64,000 nucleotides of DNA, from positions 372,001-436,000 of the forward strand of contig NZ_QMHO01000003.1 in NCBI RefSeq assembly GCF_003313505.1, in the 5' to 3' direction. The notes beneath the pieces were generated by a model that saw only the letters and a program-made list of their open reading frames with translations, did not search any database and had not been told where the DNA came from. This DNA comes from Pedobacter nanyangensis (lineage in GTDB: Bacteria > Bacteroidota > Bacteroidia > Sphingobacteriales > Sphingobacteriaceae). Within the stretch, counting starts at the first letter, position 1, and each line of letters opens with the position of its first letter. Below are positions 18,132-28,732 of this stretch, in pieces. Position numbers and translations under genes: made by a program.

Positions 18132-18239
18132 TTTTTGAAACTTATTGTGTTGCCCCTTCGCTTTCACTAATCAGGAAACAACGATTAAACAAAAAAATTT
18201 GCCTAAGATATAAATCTTAAGCAAATTCCGATAATAAAA

Positions 18240-18419
18240 TTATATAGCTTCGATAGCTACTAAGTGATTAACTTTTCTAACCATGCCGATGATTGCAGCA
18301 TTAGCTTCAACCTCAACACTTTGGTTCAATTTACTCAAACCTAAAGCTTTCATGGTTCTTTTTTGGCGCTCGCTTCTGTCGATAACGCTTTTTACCTGAG
18401 TGATTTTAATTTTCGCCAT
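18240..18419 (-). CDS. rpmD: Ribosomal protein L30
   Basis: A 59-residue frame starts MAKIKITQVKSVIDRSERQK, with MKALGLSKLNQSVEVE and GMVRKVNHLVAIEAI. This is the short bacterial L30 fold. It starts 4 nt after the rpsE stop and precedes rplO in the standard order. Confidence 0.97.
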   Translation of the reverse strand: MAKIKITQVKSVIDRSERQKRTMKALGLSKLNQSVEVEANAAIIGMVRKVNHLVAIEAI

Positions 18420-18423
18420 GATC

Positions 18424-18942
18424 TTATCCGTTAAAAACTTTGTTTAAATCAACACCACGGTTTTGTGCTACGGTGTAAGCATCACGCATTTTGGTTAATG
18501 CATCAACAGTAGCTTTAACCACGTTGTGGGGATTTGATGAACCTTTTGATTTTGCCAATACGTTGTGGATACCAGCACTTTCTAGCACGGCACGCATTGC
18601 ACCGCCAGCAATTACTCCAGTACCTACAGCAGCAGGCTTAATTAATACAAAACCTCCAGAGTATTTACCGATTTGCTCGTGAGGTACAGTACCTTTCAAA
18701 ATAGGAACTTTAACCAAGTTCTTCTTTGCGTCGTCTACACCTTTAGCGATAGCTTCAGTAACCTCTTTAGCTTTGCCTAATCCGTAACCTACAACGCCGT
18801 TCTCATCACCTACAACTACGATAGCTGAAAAGCTGAAAGTACGACCTCCTTTGGTTACTTTAGCAACACGTTGGATGCTCACTAAGCGATCTTTTAATTC
18901 AATCTCGCTAGTTTTTACTCTTTTTATATTGATAGTTGACAT
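18424..18942 (-). CDS. rpsE: Ribosomal protein S5
   Basis: This 172-residue S5 has the dsRBD-like N-domain ([20 protein letters not shown]) and a C-domain with [19 protein letters not shown]. It acts in translational accuracy. It lies between rplR and rpmD. Confidence 0.99.
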   Translation of the reverse strand: MSTINIKRVKTSEIELKDRLVSIQRVAKVTKGGRTFSFSAIVVVGDENGVVGYGLGKAKEVTEAIAKGVDDAKKNLVKVPILKGTVPHEQIGKYSGGFVLIKPAAVGTGVIAGGAMRAVLESAGIHNVLAKSKGSSNPHNVVKATVDALTKMRDAYTVAQNRGVDLNKVFNG

Positions 18943-18959
18943 TATATCTTATTTAATGA

Positions 18960-19313
18960 TTAAAATACTAGACCAGCTTCGCGGGCACCTTCTGCCAACG
19001 ATTTTACACGACCATGGTATAGGTAACCATTTCTGTCGAAAACAACTTCTTTTACACCAGCCGCGATTGCTTTTTCGGCAACTAACTTACCTACTGCAAC
19101 TGACTGCTCTGATTTGTTTCCTGAAGCATTGAAATCTTTAGATAAAGATGATGCTGCAACTATAGTTCTACCAGTTTCATCGTTAATGATTTGAGCATAA
19201 ATACCTTTATTGCTTCTATAAACTGATAAACGTGGACGGTTTTCAGATCCAGCAAGTCTTTTTCTGATACCTTTTTTAATACGCTCTCTGCGTGATAATT
19301 TTTTTCCTGCCAT
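18960..19313 (-). CDS. rplR: Ribosomal protein L18
   Basis: This 117-residue L18 has [20 protein letters not shown] and a C-terminal [20 protein letters not shown] motif. It binds 5S rRNA. It starts 5 nt after the rplF stop. Confidence 0.99.
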   Translation of the reverse strand: MAGKKLSRRERIKKGIRKRLAGSENRPRLSVYRSNKGIYAQIINDETGRTIVAASSLSKDFNASGNKSEQSVAVGKLVAEKAIAAGVKEVVFDRNGYLYHGRVKSLAEGAREAGLVF

Positions 19314-19318
19314 TTTAA

Positions 19319-19876
19319 TTATTTTTTAGAAGCTGATTTACCTGCTTTTCTTCTTAACACTTCACCTACAAACTTGATACCTTTACCTTTGTAAGGCTCT
19401 GGCGCACGTAACGAACGGATTTTAGCCGCTACTTGACCGATCAATTGCTTGTCGATGCTCTCTAAAATAATTTTAGGAGTTTGACCTTTTTCTGATGTGG
19501 TCGTTACTTTAATTTCCTGAGGTAATTGGAACACGTAGTGGTGAGAGTAACCTAATACTAAATCTAAGGTTTGACCTTGATTTGAGGCACGGTAACCAAC
19601 ACCTACTAATTCTTGCTCTAATTTATAACCTTGTGTTACGCCTATCACCATGTTGTTGATCAATGAACGATACAAACCGTGTAAGGCTCTGTGTCTTTTT
19701 TGATCGGTTGGACGTTGTACGGTTAAAACACCATCTTCTTGTGAAATAGTGATATCTTGATCTACTAACTGGGTTAACTCTCCTTTAGGACCTTTTACGG
19801 TTACTAAATTGTTGTTATCAACGGTAACGGTTACTCCAGCTGGGATGCTAATTGGGGCTTTTCCTATTCTTGACAT
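19319..19876 (-). CDS. rplF: Ribosomal protein L6
   Basis: This 185-residue L6 begins [19 protein letters not shown] and ends with [20 protein letters not shown], the classic L6 signature. It lies near the sarcin-ricin loop of 23S rRNA. It is placed between rpsH and rplR. Confidence 0.99.
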   Translation of the reverse strand: MSRIGKAPISIPAGVTVTVDNNNLVTVKGPKGELTQLVDQDITISQEDGVLTVQRPTDQKRHRALHGLYRSLINNMVIGVTQGYKLEQELVGVGYRASNQGQTLDLVLGYSHHYVFQLPQEIKVTTTSEKGQTPKIILESIDKQLIGQVAAKIRSLRAPEPYKGKGIKFVGEVLRRKAGKSASKK

Positions 19877-19891
19877 TGCGTTATCCTCCTA

Positions 19892-20290
19892 TTAATAAAC
19901 GTGACACAATACCTCACCACCAATGTTCAATTTGGCTGCTTCTTTATCGGTCATTACACCTTTGGAAGTAGATAAGATTGCGATACCTAAACCATTTAAT
20001 ACTCTTGGCATGTTTTCAACGCCTGCATACTGTCTCAAACCTGGCTTGCTGATACGGGTTAACGTACGGATAGCTGGGATTTTAGTGATTGCATTATACT
20101 TTAACGCAATTTTGATCACTCCTTGAGCAGTAGTGTCTTCAAACTTGTAGTTTGCGATGTAACCTTTGTCGAAAAGAACTTTAGTGATTTCTTTTTTAAG
20201 GTTAGAAGCGGGAATTTCTACGATTCTGTGATTTGCCTTGATAGCATTTCTTAATCTGGTAAGATAATCCGCTATTGGATCTGTATTCAT
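19892..20290 (-). CDS. rpsH: Ribosomal protein S8
   Basis: This 132-residue S8 starts MNTDPIADYLTRLRNAIKAN and ends with ILSTSKGVMTDKEAAKLN and GGEVLCHVY. It binds the central domain of 16S rRNA; in other bacteria it represses the spc operon. A 165-nt gap with an inverted repeat separates it from rpsN. Confidence 0.99.
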   Translation of the reverse strand: MNTDPIADYLTRLRNAIKANHRIVEIPASNLKKEITKVLFDKGYIANYKFEDTTAQGVIKIALKYNAITKIPAIRTLTRISKPGLRQYAGVENMPRVLNGLGIAILSTSKGVMTDKEAAKLNIGGEVLCHVY

Positions 20291-20382
20291 TTTTATTGAA
20301 TTGTGATAATGGTTTCCGTACGCATCACCCGATTTCCGGACCTATTATCGGTTAATATTCTGTTCTGTAGCTATATGCTAAT

Positions 20383-20432
20383 GAGCTATAAGCTGTAAGG
20401 GCTGCAAAAATACAACTTACAACTTATAACTC
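20383..20432. repeat. Inverted repeat between rpsN and rpsH
   Basis: A 17-nt left arm (GAGCTATAAGCTGTAAG) and a right arm (CTTACAACTTATAACTC) pair with two mismatched positions around a loop of 16 nt. It occupies the middle of the 165-nt rpsN-rpsH gap. The words resemble those in the rpoA-rplQ gap. Confidence 0.6.
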
Positions 20433-20455
20433 AAAAACTTATATCACTTAAATAA

Positions 20456-20725
20456 TTACCAGCTAGCTTTTCTTACTCCTGGTATCTTACCTTCTAAAGC
20501 CATTTCACGGAAAGTTACCCTTGAAATACCGAAGGTACGCATGTAACCACGAGGACGGCCAGTTAACTTGCAACGGTTGTGTAAACGCACAGCCGAAGAG
20601 TTTTTAGGTAATTTATCTAACGCTGCGTAATCGCCGGCGGCTTTCAATGCTGCACGTTTCTCAGCATATTTAGCTACCATTTTCTGGCGTTTAACTTCGC
20701 GAGCTTTTACTCCTTCTTTTGCCAT
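20456..20725 (-). CDS. rpsN: Ribosomal protein S14 (zinc-free long form)
   Basis: This 89-residue S14 has the long form without the CxxC...CxxC zinc ribbon. [20 protein letters not shown] is the S14 signature. It overlaps the rplE stop by 1 nt. Confidence 0.99.
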   Translation of the reverse strand: MAKEGVKAREVKRQKMVAKYAEKRAALKAAGDYAALDKLPKNSSAVRLHNRCKLTGRPRGYMRTFGISRVTFREMALEGKIPGVRKASW

Positions 20726-21291
20726 TATTGTTCTGCTTTTTGATTTTTAAATGGTAATCCAAATTGTTTTAAAAGTTCCAACGCTTCAACATCAGTACCG
20801 GCAGTAGTTACGAAAGTAATGTCCATACCTAAAATCTTGCTGATCTTGTCGATGTTGATCTCTGGGAAAATGATTTGTTCGGTTACACCCAAGGTGTAGT
20901 TTCCTCTTCCATCAAATCCTTTATCGTTGATGCCTTTGAAATCGCGGATACGAGGCAAAGCCACTGAAATCAATCTGTCTAAGAACTCGTACATGTTATT
21001 GTCACGTAAGGTTACACGTACACCAATTGGCATACCTTTACGTAATTTAAAGTTCGAAACGTCTTTTTTAGACTTAGCGCTAACCGCTTGCTGACCAGTG
21101 ATGGTAGACAATTCAAGGATAGAGCTATCGATGATTTTCTTATCAGCTACAGAGTAACGACCAACACCTTGGTTGATAGAGATTTTCTGCAACTTAGGAA
21201 CCTGCATAACAGTTTTGTAGTTGAACTTTTCCTTAAGAGCTCCTACAATTTCCTCTTTATATTTGCTTTTTAATCTTGGTACGTATGCCAT
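20725..21291 (-). CDS. rplE: Ribosomal protein L5
   Basis: This 188-residue L5 shows [16 protein letters not shown], the [12 protein letters not shown] segment and [21 protein letters not shown]. It binds 5S rRNA in the central protuberance. Start and stop each overlap a neighbour by 1 nt (rplX and rpsN). Confidence 0.99.
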   Translation of the reverse strand: MAYVPRLKSKYKEEIVGALKEKFNYKTVMQVPKLQKISINQGVGRYSVADKKIIDSSILELSTITGQQAVSAKSKKDVSNFKLRKGMPIGVRVTLRDNNMYEFLDRLISVALPRIRDFKGINDKGFDGRGNYTLGVTEQIIFPEINIDKISKILGMDITFVTTAGTDVEALELLKQFGLPFKNQKAEQ

Positions 21292-21632
21292 TATTTAATT
21301 TCCTCCCCTGAAATTTTAGCAACTCTAACTAATTTTCCGTCGGCATTTAATTTACGGCCAACACGAGTAGTTTTACCAGATTTTGGATCAACCAACTGAA
21401 CGTTTGAAATATGAAGAGCAGCCTCTTTTTTAATTATACCGCCATTTGGGCTAGCAGCACTTGGCTTAGTGTGTTTAGATACAAGGTTTACACCTTCTAC
21501 TACCACTCTGTTTTGAGATATAAGTACTTCCTGTACTTTACCTTGTTGTCCTTTAGAGTCGCCAGCAATAACTTTTACTAGGTCGCCTTTACGGATCTTT
21601 AATTTTGCCGGTTTGTTAACTTTGTTTCCCAT
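21291..21632 (-). CDS. rplX: Ribosomal protein L24
   Basis: This 113-residue L24 has the KOW motif ([19 protein letters not shown]) and a [19 protein letters not shown] region. It starts early 50S assembly. It follows rplN after 1 nt and overlaps rplE by 1 nt. Confidence 0.99.
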   Translation of the reverse strand: MGNKVNKPAKLKIRKGDLVKVIAGDSKGQQGKVQEVLISQNRVVVEGVNLVSKHTKPSAASPNGGIIKKEAALHISNVQLVDPKSGKTTRVGRKLNADGKLVRVAKISGEEIK

Positions 21633-21633
21633 T

Positions 21634-22002
21634 TTATAATACCTCCGGTGCTAATGATACAATTTTCATGAATTGTTTTTCACGCAGTTCTCTTGCTACT
21701 GGGCCAAAGATACGTGTGCCACGAGGCTCATCTTGGTTGTTTAACAACACTGCTGCATTGTCGTCAAAACGGATATAAGAACCATCTTTACGACGGATTT
21801 CTTTTTTAGTTCTAACCACTACTGCTTTAGAAACAGTTCCTTTTTTGATATTGCCTGAAGGCAAGGCACTTTTAACTGTTACAACAATTTTATCGCCAAT
21901 TGATGCATAACGTTTGCCAGTACCACCAAGTACACGGATAACCAATACTTGTTTTGCGCCGCTATTGTCGGCTACGTTTAATCTTGATTCCTGTTGTACC
22001 AT
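21634..22002 (-). CDS. rplN: Ribosomal protein L14
   Basis: This 122-residue L14 begins [20 protein letters not shown] and ends [15 protein letters not shown]. It binds 23S rRNA at the subunit interface. It is tightly packed between rpsQ and rplX. Confidence 0.99.
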   Translation of the reverse strand: MVQQESRLNVADNSGAKQVLVIRVLGGTGKRYASIGDKIVVTVKSALPSGNIKKGTVSKAVVVRTKKEIRRKDGSYIRFDDNAAVLLNNQDEPRGTRIFGPVARELREKQFMKIVSLAPEVL

Positions 22003-22003
22003 C

Positions 22004-22258
22004 TTATTTAGCTTTTTCTAAAATTTGTACCAATCTCCAGTTCTTGTTTTTACTCAATGGACGAGTTTCCATGATTTCTACAGTATCACCGATACCGCAT
22101 TCGTTTTTCTCGTCATGAGCCATAAATTTGGTAGTTTTCTTCACGAACTTACCATAGATTGGGTGTTTCACTTTACGTTCCACTGCAACTACAACAGATT
22201 TATCCATTTTGTTGCTTACTACCAACCCGATTCTTGTTTTTCTTAAATTTCTTTCCAT
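22004..22258 (-). CDS. rpsQ: Ribosomal protein S17
   Basis: This 84-residue S17 has the OB fold with [20 protein letters not shown] and [20 protein letters not shown]. It binds the 5' domain of 16S rRNA. It lies between rpmC and rplN. Confidence 0.99.
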   Translation of the reverse strand: MERNLRKTRIGLVVSNKMDKSVVVAVERKVKHPIYGKFVKKTTKFMAHDEKNECGIGDTVEIMETRPLSKNKNWRLVQILEKAK

Positions 22259-22271
22259 TGGGCTCTAAAAA

Positions 22272-22484
22272 TTATTTAGTTTTTGTAGCTACTGCTGCTT
22301 TTTTAACGGCAGACAATTCAGTGTTTAAACGGGCTATGGTTTTTCTAGCCGCAGTAATACGGTTAGGATTTTCGATAGCCGAAATGGTGTGCGCAAACTT
22401 CAACTTTGTTAAGTTTTGTTTTTCTTCCGCAATCTTAGCTACTAATTCTTCTTGAGAAAGCCCTTTGATTTCTGAGTTTTTCAT
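22272..22484 (-). CDS. rpmC: Ribosomal protein L29
   Basis: This 70-residue L29 has the helical hairpin (LSQEELVAKIAEEKQNLTKL, then NPNRITAARKTIARLNTE). It lies at the tunnel exit. It sits between rplP and rpsQ. Confidence 0.98.
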   Translation of the reverse strand: MKNSEIKGLSQEELVAKIAEEKQNLTKLKFAHTISAIENPNRITAARKTIARLNTELSAVKKAAVATKTK

Positions 22485-22558
22485 CTTCTTATTTATTATA
22501 TGATGGGTCTAGCGGTTATAATAACAAGTTACTTACAACATTGATCCCATCTCTCTTT

Positions 22559-22981
22559 TTATGCTTCTACGTAATCTCTACGTACTACAAATTTGGTTTG
22601 AACAGGTAATTTCTGAGCAGCAAGCCTTAAGGCTTCTTTAGCAATGGCCATAGGCACGCCTTCTGCTTCGAAAAGGATACGTCCCGGTCTTACTACTGCT
22701 ACCCAGTATTCAGGAGCACCTTTACCTTTACCCATACGTACCTCAGCTGGTTTTTTCGTTACCGGTTTGTCCGGGAAAATTCTGATCCAAACTTGACCTT
22801 CACGTTTCATGTAACGAGTTACCGCGATACGTGCTGCCTCTATCTGGCGACTTGTGATCCAAGTAGCTTCTAAAGATTTGATACCAAAAGATCCGAATGA
22901 TAGCTCAGCACCACGAGTTGCTAAACCCTTCATCCTGCCTTTTTGCATCTTCCTGAACTTGGTTCTTTTTGGCTGTAACAT
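22559..22981 (-). CDS. rplP: Ribosomal protein L16
   Basis: This 140-residue L16 begins [20 protein letters not shown] and has the signature [20 protein letters not shown]. It supports A-site tRNA on the 50S. It lies between rpsC and rpmC. Confidence 0.99.
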   Translation of the reverse strand: MLQPKRTKFRKMQKGRMKGLATRGAELSFGSFGIKSLEATWITSRQIEAARIAVTRYMKREGQVWIRIFPDKPVTKKPAEVRMGKGKGAPEYWVAVVRPGRILFEAEGVPMAIAKEALRLAAQKLPVQTKFVVRRDYVEA

Positions 22982-23015
22982 TTTATTTAAATATTATCGT
23001 TGAACGATTGGTTAA

Positions 23016-23849
23016 CTATTTGCGTGGGCCTCTGTTGTTGCCACCGCCTCTATTATCTCTTCCGCCTTGACCAGGACGACCGCCACCGCGTTTGTCGTTG
23101 TTCCTTCTGTCGCCGCCGCCTCTGTTATCTCTTCCGCCATCGCGTCCACCGAAGTTGCCTTCTGGTCTGCCACCTTTACCAGGTGCGTTGTTAGCTGCGC
23201 CAATGTTCGGAGAAAGATCACGTTTACCGTACACTTCACCTTTACAGATCCATACTTTGATCCCTATTTTACCGTAGGTAGTTAAAGCTTCTGCTAAAGC
23301 GTAGTCGATATCGGCACGGAAAGTATGCAAAGGAATTCTTCCTTCTTTGTACTGTTCTGTACGAGCCATCTCAGCACCGCCTAAACGGCCAGAAGTCATG
23401 ATTTTGATGCCTTCTGCACCCATTCTCATGGTTGATGCGATGGATGATTTCATTGCTCTACGGAACGAGATCCTAGCTTCTAATTGTTTTGCAACACCTT
23501 CTGCTACCAATTGAGCATCAAGCTCCGGACGTTTGATCTCGAAAATGTTGATCTGAATTTCCTTTTTAGTCAATTTCTTCAACTCTTCTTTGATCTTGTC
23601 AACTTCCTGGCCAGCTTTACCGATCACGATTCCCGGGCGTGCTGTGTGGATAGTAACGGTGATACGTTTTAAGGTACGCTCGATTACTACTTTAGAAACA
23701 CCGCCCTTTGCAATACGTGCTGAAAGGTATTTTCTGATTTTTTCGTCCTCAACTAATTTATCAGCATAGTTGTTGCCACCGAACCAGTTAGAATCCCAAC
23801 CTCTGATGATTCCTAACCTGTTACCTATTGGATGTGCTTTTTGTCCCAT
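23016..23849 (-). CDS. rpsC: Ribosomal protein S3 with a Gly/Arg/Asn-rich tail
   Basis: Residues 1 to about 215 are a normal S3 with a KH domain ([20 protein letters not shown]) and a C-domain ending [15 protein letters not shown] tail of about 60 residues follows, built from GGRD, NRGG and GRPGQGG-type repeats and ending in NNRGPRK. The tail is disordered, basic and RGG-like, and could bind RNA. S3 is part of the mRNA entry site. It lies between rplV and rplP. Confidence 0.98.
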   Translation of the reverse strand: MGQKAHPIGNRLGIIRGWDSNWFGGNNYADKLVEDEKIRKYLSARIAKGGVSKVVIERTLKRITVTIHTARPGIVIGKAGQEVDKIKEELKKLTKKEIQINIFEIKRPELDAQLVAEGVAKQLEARISFRRAMKSSIASTMRMGAEGIKIMTSGRLGGAEMARTEQYKEGRIPLHTFRADIDYALAEALTTYGKIGIKVWICKGEVYGKRDLSPNIGAANNAPGKGGRPEGNFGGRDGGRDNRGGGDRRNNDKRGGGRPGQGGRDNRGGGNNRGPRK

Positions 23850-23854
23850 TTCTG

Positions 23855-24217
23855 TTAATTAGTTTGAGTTTCAACGTTTTTACTATCTACTACAAGGGTT
23901 ACGTGGTTTGAACGTTTACGGATTCTATAACCACGGCCTTGAGGTGCTGGTCTCAATCTTTTCAATTGACGACCACCGTCAACCATTATCGATTTAACGA
24001 ATAATTGGCTTTCTTCAGGGCGAGAACCAGAGTTTTTTTGTTCCCAATTGTTGATGGCAGACAATAAAAGTTTTTCAACTCTTATAGCAGCTTCTTTATT
24101 GGTGTACTTCAAAATCTGTAATGCTTTCTCAACACGCTCACCTCTGATAAGATCCACAACTAAACGCATCTTACGCGGTGAAGTTGGGCAATTGTTTAAT
24201 TTCGCTACTGCTTCCAT
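23855..24217 (-). CDS. rplV: Ribosomal protein L22
   Basis: This 120-residue L22 has [19 protein letters not shown] and the beta-hairpin region [20 protein letters not shown] that lines the exit tunnel. It follows rpsS after 7 nt and is followed by rpsC after 5 nt. Confidence 0.99.
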   Translation of the reverse strand: MEAVAKLNNCPTSPRKMRLVVDLIRGERVEKALQILKYTNKEAAIRVEKLLLSAINNWEQKNSGSRPEESQLFVKSIMVDGGRQLKRLRPAPQGRGYRIRKRSNHVTLVVDSKNVETQTN

Positions 24218-24224
24218 CTTTTAA

Positions 24225-24491
24225 TTATTTTTTCTTTTCAGAGTGGCCCCTAAAGGTTCTAGTTGGAGCGAACTCCCCTAGCTTGTGGCCAACCATGTTT
24301 TCTGTTACGTATACTGGTATAAATTTATTGCCGTTATGCACTGCAAATGTGTGACCAACGAAATCTGGTGAGATCATTGATCTACGTGACCAAGTTTTGA
24401 TTACAGTCCTTTTGCCTGAATCATTCATAGAGTTTACTTTTCGCTCTACGTTATGGTCAATATAAGGTCCTTTTTTAATTGAACGAGCCAT
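24225..24491 (-). CDS. rpsS: Ribosomal protein S19
   Basis: This 88-residue S19 begins [19 protein letters not shown] and has [20 protein letters not shown] and [16 protein letters not shown]. It is in the 30S head. It overlaps the rplB stop by 1 nt. Confidence 0.99.
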   Translation of the reverse strand: MARSIKKGPYIDHNVERKVNSMNDSGKRTVIKTWSRRSMISPDFVGHTFAVHNGNKFIPVYVTENMVGHKLGEFAPTRTFRGHSEKKK

Positions 24492-25315
24492 TATTTCTTC
24501 CTTTTCTCTATGATGAAACGATTTGAGTATTTCTTAAGTGAACGTGTTTTGTAGCCTTTAGCTAAAACGCCGTTTCTTGAGCGTGGGTGACCACCAGATG
24601 ATCTACCCTCACCACCACCCATTGGGTGATCTACAGGGTTCATCGCTACTGGACGGGTACGAGGACGGCGACCGATCCAACGGCTGCGGCCTGCTTTACC
24701 CAACACTTCGTTTGCATGATCAGAGTTAGAAACTGTACCAATAGTGGCCAAACAAGTAACTAAGATAGATCTTACTTCACCAGAAGGCAATTTGATGGTA
24801 GCATATTTACCGTCTCTTGCCGCCAATTGTGCGTAAGAGCCAGCGCTACGTGCCAACTGGGCACCTTTTCCTGGGTGAAGTTCTAAATTGTGGATGATAG
24901 AACCTAAAGGGATGTTCGCTAATTTCAAAGTATTACCTACTTCTGGGGTAGCTTTATCGCCTGAAAGCAATGTTTGTCCAACTTGCAACCCTTCTGGTGC
25001 AATGATATAACGCTTCTCGCCGTCTGCATAGTTCAATAATGCAATACGTGCGGTACGGTTAGGATCGTACTCAATTGTAGCTACAACAGCAGGAATATCA
25101 AACTTGTCGCGTTTAAAATCAATTAAACGGAAAGATTTTTTATGACCTCCGCCGATATAGCGCATGGTCATTTTACCTGTATTGTTACGACCTCCCGATT
25201 TCTTAGAAGATACAACCAATGATTTTTCGGGCTTGGTTGCTGTAATCTCCGTAAAGCTAGCACCAACTCTGAAGCGGGTACCCGGAGTAACTGGTTTAAA
25301 TTTTCTTAAGCCCAT
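24491..25315 (-). CDS. rplB: Ribosomal protein L2
   Basis: This 274-residue L2 has the RNA-binding OB and SH3-like domains and the C-terminal signature [19 protein letters not shown], with the conserved His near the peptidyl-transferase centre. It lies between rplW and rpsS. Confidence 0.99.
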   Translation of the reverse strand: MGLRKFKPVTPGTRFRVGASFTEITATKPEKSLVVSSKKSGGRNNTGKMTMRYIGGGHKKSFRLIDFKRDKFDIPAVVATIEYDPNRTARIALLNYADGEKRYIIAPEGLQVGQTLLSGDKATPEVGNTLKLANIPLGSIIHNLELHPGKGAQLARSAGSYAQLAARDGKYATIKLPSGEVRSILVTCLATIGTVSNSDHANEVLGKAGRSRWIGRRPRTRPVAMNPVDHPMGGGEGRSSGGHPRSRNGVLAKGYKTRSLKKYSNRFIIEKRKK

Positions 25316-25340
25316 AGTTATTAATTATTCAATCTTTATA

Positions 25341-25631
25341 TTAAATATTCGCGTAATAATCTATTGTTTCGCCATCTTTCAATGTAACAATAGCTTTTTT
25401 GTATTTAGGGCTACGGCCAGTTACTAAACCTGCTTTAGTGTTCCTGGTTTTTGCCTTACCTTGTACTACCATTGTATTTAGGGCTACGATGGTTACACCA
25501 TACATTTGCTCAATGGCTTTTTTTATCTGCAACTTGTTAGCTCTGTGGTCTACTTGGAAAGTAAAACGGTTAGCTTTTTCAGTCAATGCAGATGCTTTTT
25601 CGGTTAAAATTGGTCTTTGTAAGATTTCCAT
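25341..25631 (-). CDS. rplW: Ribosomal protein L23
   Basis: From the ATG at 25631 this is 96 residues, starting MEILQRPILTEKASALTEKA. The first in-frame start at 25643 would add MPSN and overlap rplD; the later ATG follows the rplD stop by 1 nt and fits the family better. L23 docks trigger factor and SRP at the tunnel exit. Confidence 0.97.
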   Translation of the reverse strand: MEILQRPILTEKASALTEKANRFTFQVDHRANKLQIKKAIEQMYGVTIVALNTMVVQGKAKTRNTKAGLVTGRSPKYKKAIVTLKDGETIDYYANI

Positions 25632-25632
25632 A

Positions 25633-26262
25633 TTACTTGGCAAATGCCTCCTCCAATGTTTTAAGCGAATTAGCAGTTAACAAAAGTTTACCAGCGTTCA
25701 ACACATCGTAAGTGTTTAAATCGCCTGCGGTAATTACTTTAGCTTTCTGGATATTTCTGCTTGATAAATAAATATTGTTGTTTTGCTCTGGCAACACTAA
25801 CAAGGTTTTCTCGTTAGCCAAGTTTAGTGCGTTCACCAAATTCACATAGTTTTTAGTTTTGATGCTATCAAAGTTGAAATCTTCCAAAACCACGATGCTG
25901 TTATCTTGAGCTTTGTACGATAAAGCTGATTTACGAGCCAATGATTTTAGCTTTTTGTTCAATTTAAAACTATAGTCACGAGGTTGAGGACCAAAAACAC
26001 GGCCACCACCGTTGAACAACGGAGATTTGATGCTTCCGGCACGTGCACCACCAGTACCTTTTTGTTTGTATAATTTACGGGTAGAACCAGCAATTTCGTT
26101 ACGTTGCTTAGATTTGTGAGTACCTTGACGTTGGTTAGCCAAATACTGTTTTACATCTAAATAAATCGCGTGGTCGTTTGGTGTAACACCAAATACCGAC
26201 TCAGGAAGTTGCACCTTGGCACCTGTCTCTTTTCCTGAAATGTTTACTACTTTAACTTCCAT
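25633..26262 (-). CDS. rplD: Ribosomal protein L4
   Basis: This 209-residue L4 has the tunnel-lobe segment [20 protein letters not shown] and the globular domain. In other bacteria it also represses its own operon. It lies between rplC and rplW. Confidence 0.99.
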   Translation of the reverse strand: MEVKVVNISGKETGAKVQLPESVFGVTPNDHAIYLDVKQYLANQRQGTHKSKQRNEIAGSTRKLYKQKGTGGARAGSIKSPLFNGGGRVFGPQPRDYSFKLNKKLKSLARKSALSYKAQDNSIVVLEDFNFDSIKTKNYVNLVNALNLANEKTLLVLPEQNNNIYLSSRNIQKAKVITAGDLNTYDVLNAGKLLLTANSLKTLEEAFAK

Positions 26263-26267
26263 CTTGC

Positions 26268-26885
26268 TTACTTATCTAAGATTACGTAAGAACCTTTAGC
26301 TCCCGGTACGGAACCACTAACTACCACTAGGTTTTGCTCAGCATAAACTTTCAACACTTGCAAGTTTTGAATTTTAACCCTGTCGCCACCTGTTCTACCA
26401 GCCATGCGCATTCCTTTGAATACACGTGAAGGCCATGAAGAAGCTCCTAATGAACCTGGTGCACGCATCCTGTTGTGCTGACCGTGGGTTTGACCACCCA
26501 CACCACCAAAACCGTGACGCTTTACAACACCCTGAAAACCTTTACCTTTTGAAGTTCCAACCACATCAACATAGTCACCTTCACTGAAGATATCTACCGT
26601 TACTGTGTCGCCCAGGTTTAAAGCATTTTCAAACTCAGAGAACTCAACAAGTTTGCGTTTTGGGGTAGTGTTTGCTTTAGCGTAATGACCTTTCAAAGGT
26701 TGCGTTACGTTTTTTTCTTTTGCTTCATCAAATCCCAACTGGATAGATGAATAACCGTCTTTTTCTTCGGTTTTAACTTGTGTAACTACACAAGGCCCAG
26801 CTTCGATTACTGTACAAGGAATATTTCTTCCTTCCGCATCGAAAATACTGGTCATTCCTACTTTTTTTCCAATAATTCCTGACAT
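26268..26885 (-). CDS. rplC: Ribosomal protein L3
   Basis: From the ATG at 26885 this is a 205-residue L3 starting [19 protein letters not shown], with the loop [19 protein letters not shown] and [21 protein letters not shown] longer in-frame reading from 26975 would start inside the promoter and is rejected. It is the first gene of the cluster; the usual upstream neighbour rpsJ lies 21.5 kb away at 48398. Confidence 0.98.
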   Translation of the reverse strand: MSGIIGKKVGMTSIFDAEGRNIPCTVIEAGPCVVTQVKTEEKDGYSSIQLGFDEAKEKNVTQPLKGHYAKANTTPKRKLVEFSEFENALNLGDTVTVDIFSEGDYVDVVGTSKGKGFQGVVKRHGFGGVGGQTHGQHNRMRAPGSLGASSWPSRVFKGMRMAGRTGGDRVKIQNLQVLKVYAEQNLVVVSGSVPGAKGSYVILDK

Positions 26886-27282
26886 TTCTTTAATTAAGTT
26901 AACACCCATCGAAGCAGTAGGGCTTCGTTCAAGGTGGATATACAATCCCCGCAAAGGGACGGCAAAGATAGACAAGAATTATTAATTTTCAAATAGTTAG
27001 CTAAAAAAAATTTAGCTATTGATTAGTCCATATTTAAAGCCTGAAAAACAAACAGGCCTTAAATTGGCAAAAAAGGCGGCTTAAAAGCTAAAAAACTGGC
27101 TTTTAACCATTTACAGCGGAAGTATTTTTAGTTGAAAAGCCCGCACAGCAATACTTGGCTTAGGCAAGTCCCTCTTTCCGCTTTACTCAACCAAGCCCAG
27201 CTTGGTTTCGTGCCCGCTGCAATAGGGTTTATTTTACACCAAGCACTGCATAAAACTCCCAAAAGCTAAACAAAAATGACGT
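26886..27282. other. Leader and promoter interval of the rplC cluster
   Basis: About 400 nt without a gene. It holds the rplC 5' UTR (about 70 nt), a consensus promoter at 26963-26993, and a stretch of unknown nature with a small perfect hairpin CCAAGC-CCA-GCTTGG at 27191-27205. The far end is downstream of the DUF1634 gene. No rpsJ remnant was seen. Confidence 0.6.
26963..26993 (-). promoter_or_regulatory. Consensus Bacteroidota promoter of the rplC operon
   Basis: On the minus strand TTTG (26990-26993) is followed after exactly 19 nt by TATCTTTG (26963-26970). This matches the -33/-7 consensus TTTG-N19-TAnnTTTG. It lies 78 nt upstream of the rplC ATG. It would let the S10-spc-alpha cluster be transcribed without rpsJ. 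Confidence 0.8.
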
Positions 27283-27672
27283 CTAATGTGCAAAGCCGCC
27301 GCTTAAACTAGCCATAATAATTGCCAAAACAATCAGTCCTATCAGTACGTATAGGTAGTCCCTTTCAATAAAAAAACTCACTACAGCCATCAATACCCTA
27401 GCTATTGGCGTAAATATCAGCATTAGCAAACCAAACTGCACTACCGCCACCCCTTTAAAGGTTAATACTTCAGAAAAAATGCCCGCTACCGTTTTAAGTG
27501 AGACCTTATTGAAATCGAACACCGCATAATCTATTTTTTCACTGCTGTGATCAAAAAGATAAATGATACCACCCAATATTACGATGCCCATAGAAATATA
27601 AACCCCGGCTCTCAATAGGTTACCTACCAGAGATTGAATGTCTTTATCTGTTATATTTTTAGTTGGTTCCAT
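27283..27672 (-). CDS. DUF1634 membrane protein, partner of TauE/SafE transporter
   Basis: This 129-residue protein has three hydrophobic helices (about 22-44, 75-100 and 107-127) and matches DUF1634, a family usually encoded next to TauE/SafE permeases. Such a permease gene lies directly upstream here and is read in the same direction, so they probably form one system. Its own role is unknown; it could be a small subunit. Confidence 0.85.
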   Translation of the reverse strand: MEPTKNITDKDIQSLVGNLLRAGVYISMGIVILGGIIYLFDHSSEKIDYAVFDFNKVSLKTVAGIFSEVLTFKGVAVVQFGLLMLIFTPIARVLMAVVSFFIERDYLYVLIGLIVLAIIMASLSGGFAH

Positions 27673-27722
27673 TTTCCTCCCCCTGCCCCCTCAAAAAGGG
27701 GGATATACATTGCCGTGTTATG

Positions 27723-28559
27723 TTAAAATCCGCCAGAAAGTCCTTTGTAGATCATTTGTATGGCCAAGATGGTTACTACCACTGCAAATACTATCTTCAG
27801 TTTATCGGTTTTGGCCTTTACCAATACTTTTGCCCCAACGGTTGCCCCTATCAATACGCCGATACAAACTGGCATGGCAATTCCCGGATCTATTTGCCCA
27901 CGGTGCAAATAAACTACCGCACTTGCCGCAGCGGTAACGCCCATCATAAAGTTGCTGGTAGTGGTAGATACCTTAAAAGGCAAACGCATGATATTGTCCA
28001 TGGCAATTACTTTTAGAGCACCACTTCCAATGCCCAACAAACCCGACAAGGTGCCGGCAAACAACATCATGAAAAAACCACCGGCTACATTTTTTACGGC
28101 ATAAGGCGTTTCAACCCCTTGATTTGGATAAGAACCGTTCAGTTTGAAAAACCTGGCTCCTTTACTGCTATAATCCAACGTGGTATGATCTACCTTCTTT
28201 TTCAAGGTCATCATGGAAGAGAATATCAGAATACATCCGAAAATAACAGCTACATAGGCTGCATTTAAATAAACTGCGATAATCGCACCCAAAATAGCCC
28301 CAACAGTAGTGGCAATTTCAAGGAACATGCCAATCCGCATATTGGTCAATCCTTCTTTTACGTAGGCCGCCGCCGATCCGGTAGAGGTAGCGATTACCGA
28401 AATGATCGAGGCCCCGATAGCATAGTGGATATCAACCCCCAAACCTAATGTTAACAGAGGGATAATGATCACACCTCCGCCAAGACCGGTTAGCGAGCCC
28501 AAAAAGCCAGCTAAAAAAGCTCCAACAAGTACAATTAAGGTAAATATTAATACCGACAT
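27723..28559 (-). CDS. TauE/SafE-family anion exporter
   Basis: From the first ATG at 28559 this is 278 residues with about eight membrane helices in two halves. The N-terminal repeat has FLGSLTGLGGGVIIIPLLTL and the C-terminal half has SGLLGIGSGALKVIAM, the Gly-rich motifs of TauE/SafE. Members export sulfite, sulfoacetate or other organosulfur anions; the substrate here is unknown. A TTG eight codons upstream is possible but less likely. The DUF1634 gene follows. Confidence 0.9.
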   Translation of the reverse strand: MSVLIFTLIVLVGAFLAGFLGSLTGLGGGVIIIPLLTLGLGVDIHYAIGASIISVIATSTGSAAAYVKEGLTNMRIGMFLEIATTVGAILGAIIAVYLNAAYVAVIFGCILIFSSMMTLKKKVDHTTLDYSSKGARFFKLNGSYPNQGVETPYAVKNVAGGFFMMLFAGTLSGLLGIGSGALKVIAMDNIMRLPFKVSTTTSNFMMGVTAAASAVVYLHRGQIDPGIAMPVCIGVLIGATVGAKVLVKAKTDKLKIVFAVVVTILAIQMIYKGLSGGF

Positions 28560-28732
28560 GGCGGCAAATATAAACCACTTCAATTGGCTTTATGCAATAA
28601 AAAAGCAATAAAAGAATGCCTATAGGCCATATAGGCTAACATGGATAAGCTTCGTTTTATGCGGTTACTCCCTGAAGAAAACAACATTATTTTCTACTTT
28701 AGACATTACAAACAGACTGCACTAAAAAGCAA

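Noticed and set aside
26886..26975. N-terminal extension of rplC
   Set aside because: It overlaps the consensus promoter and L3 proteins begin with [12 protein letters not shown] or similar.
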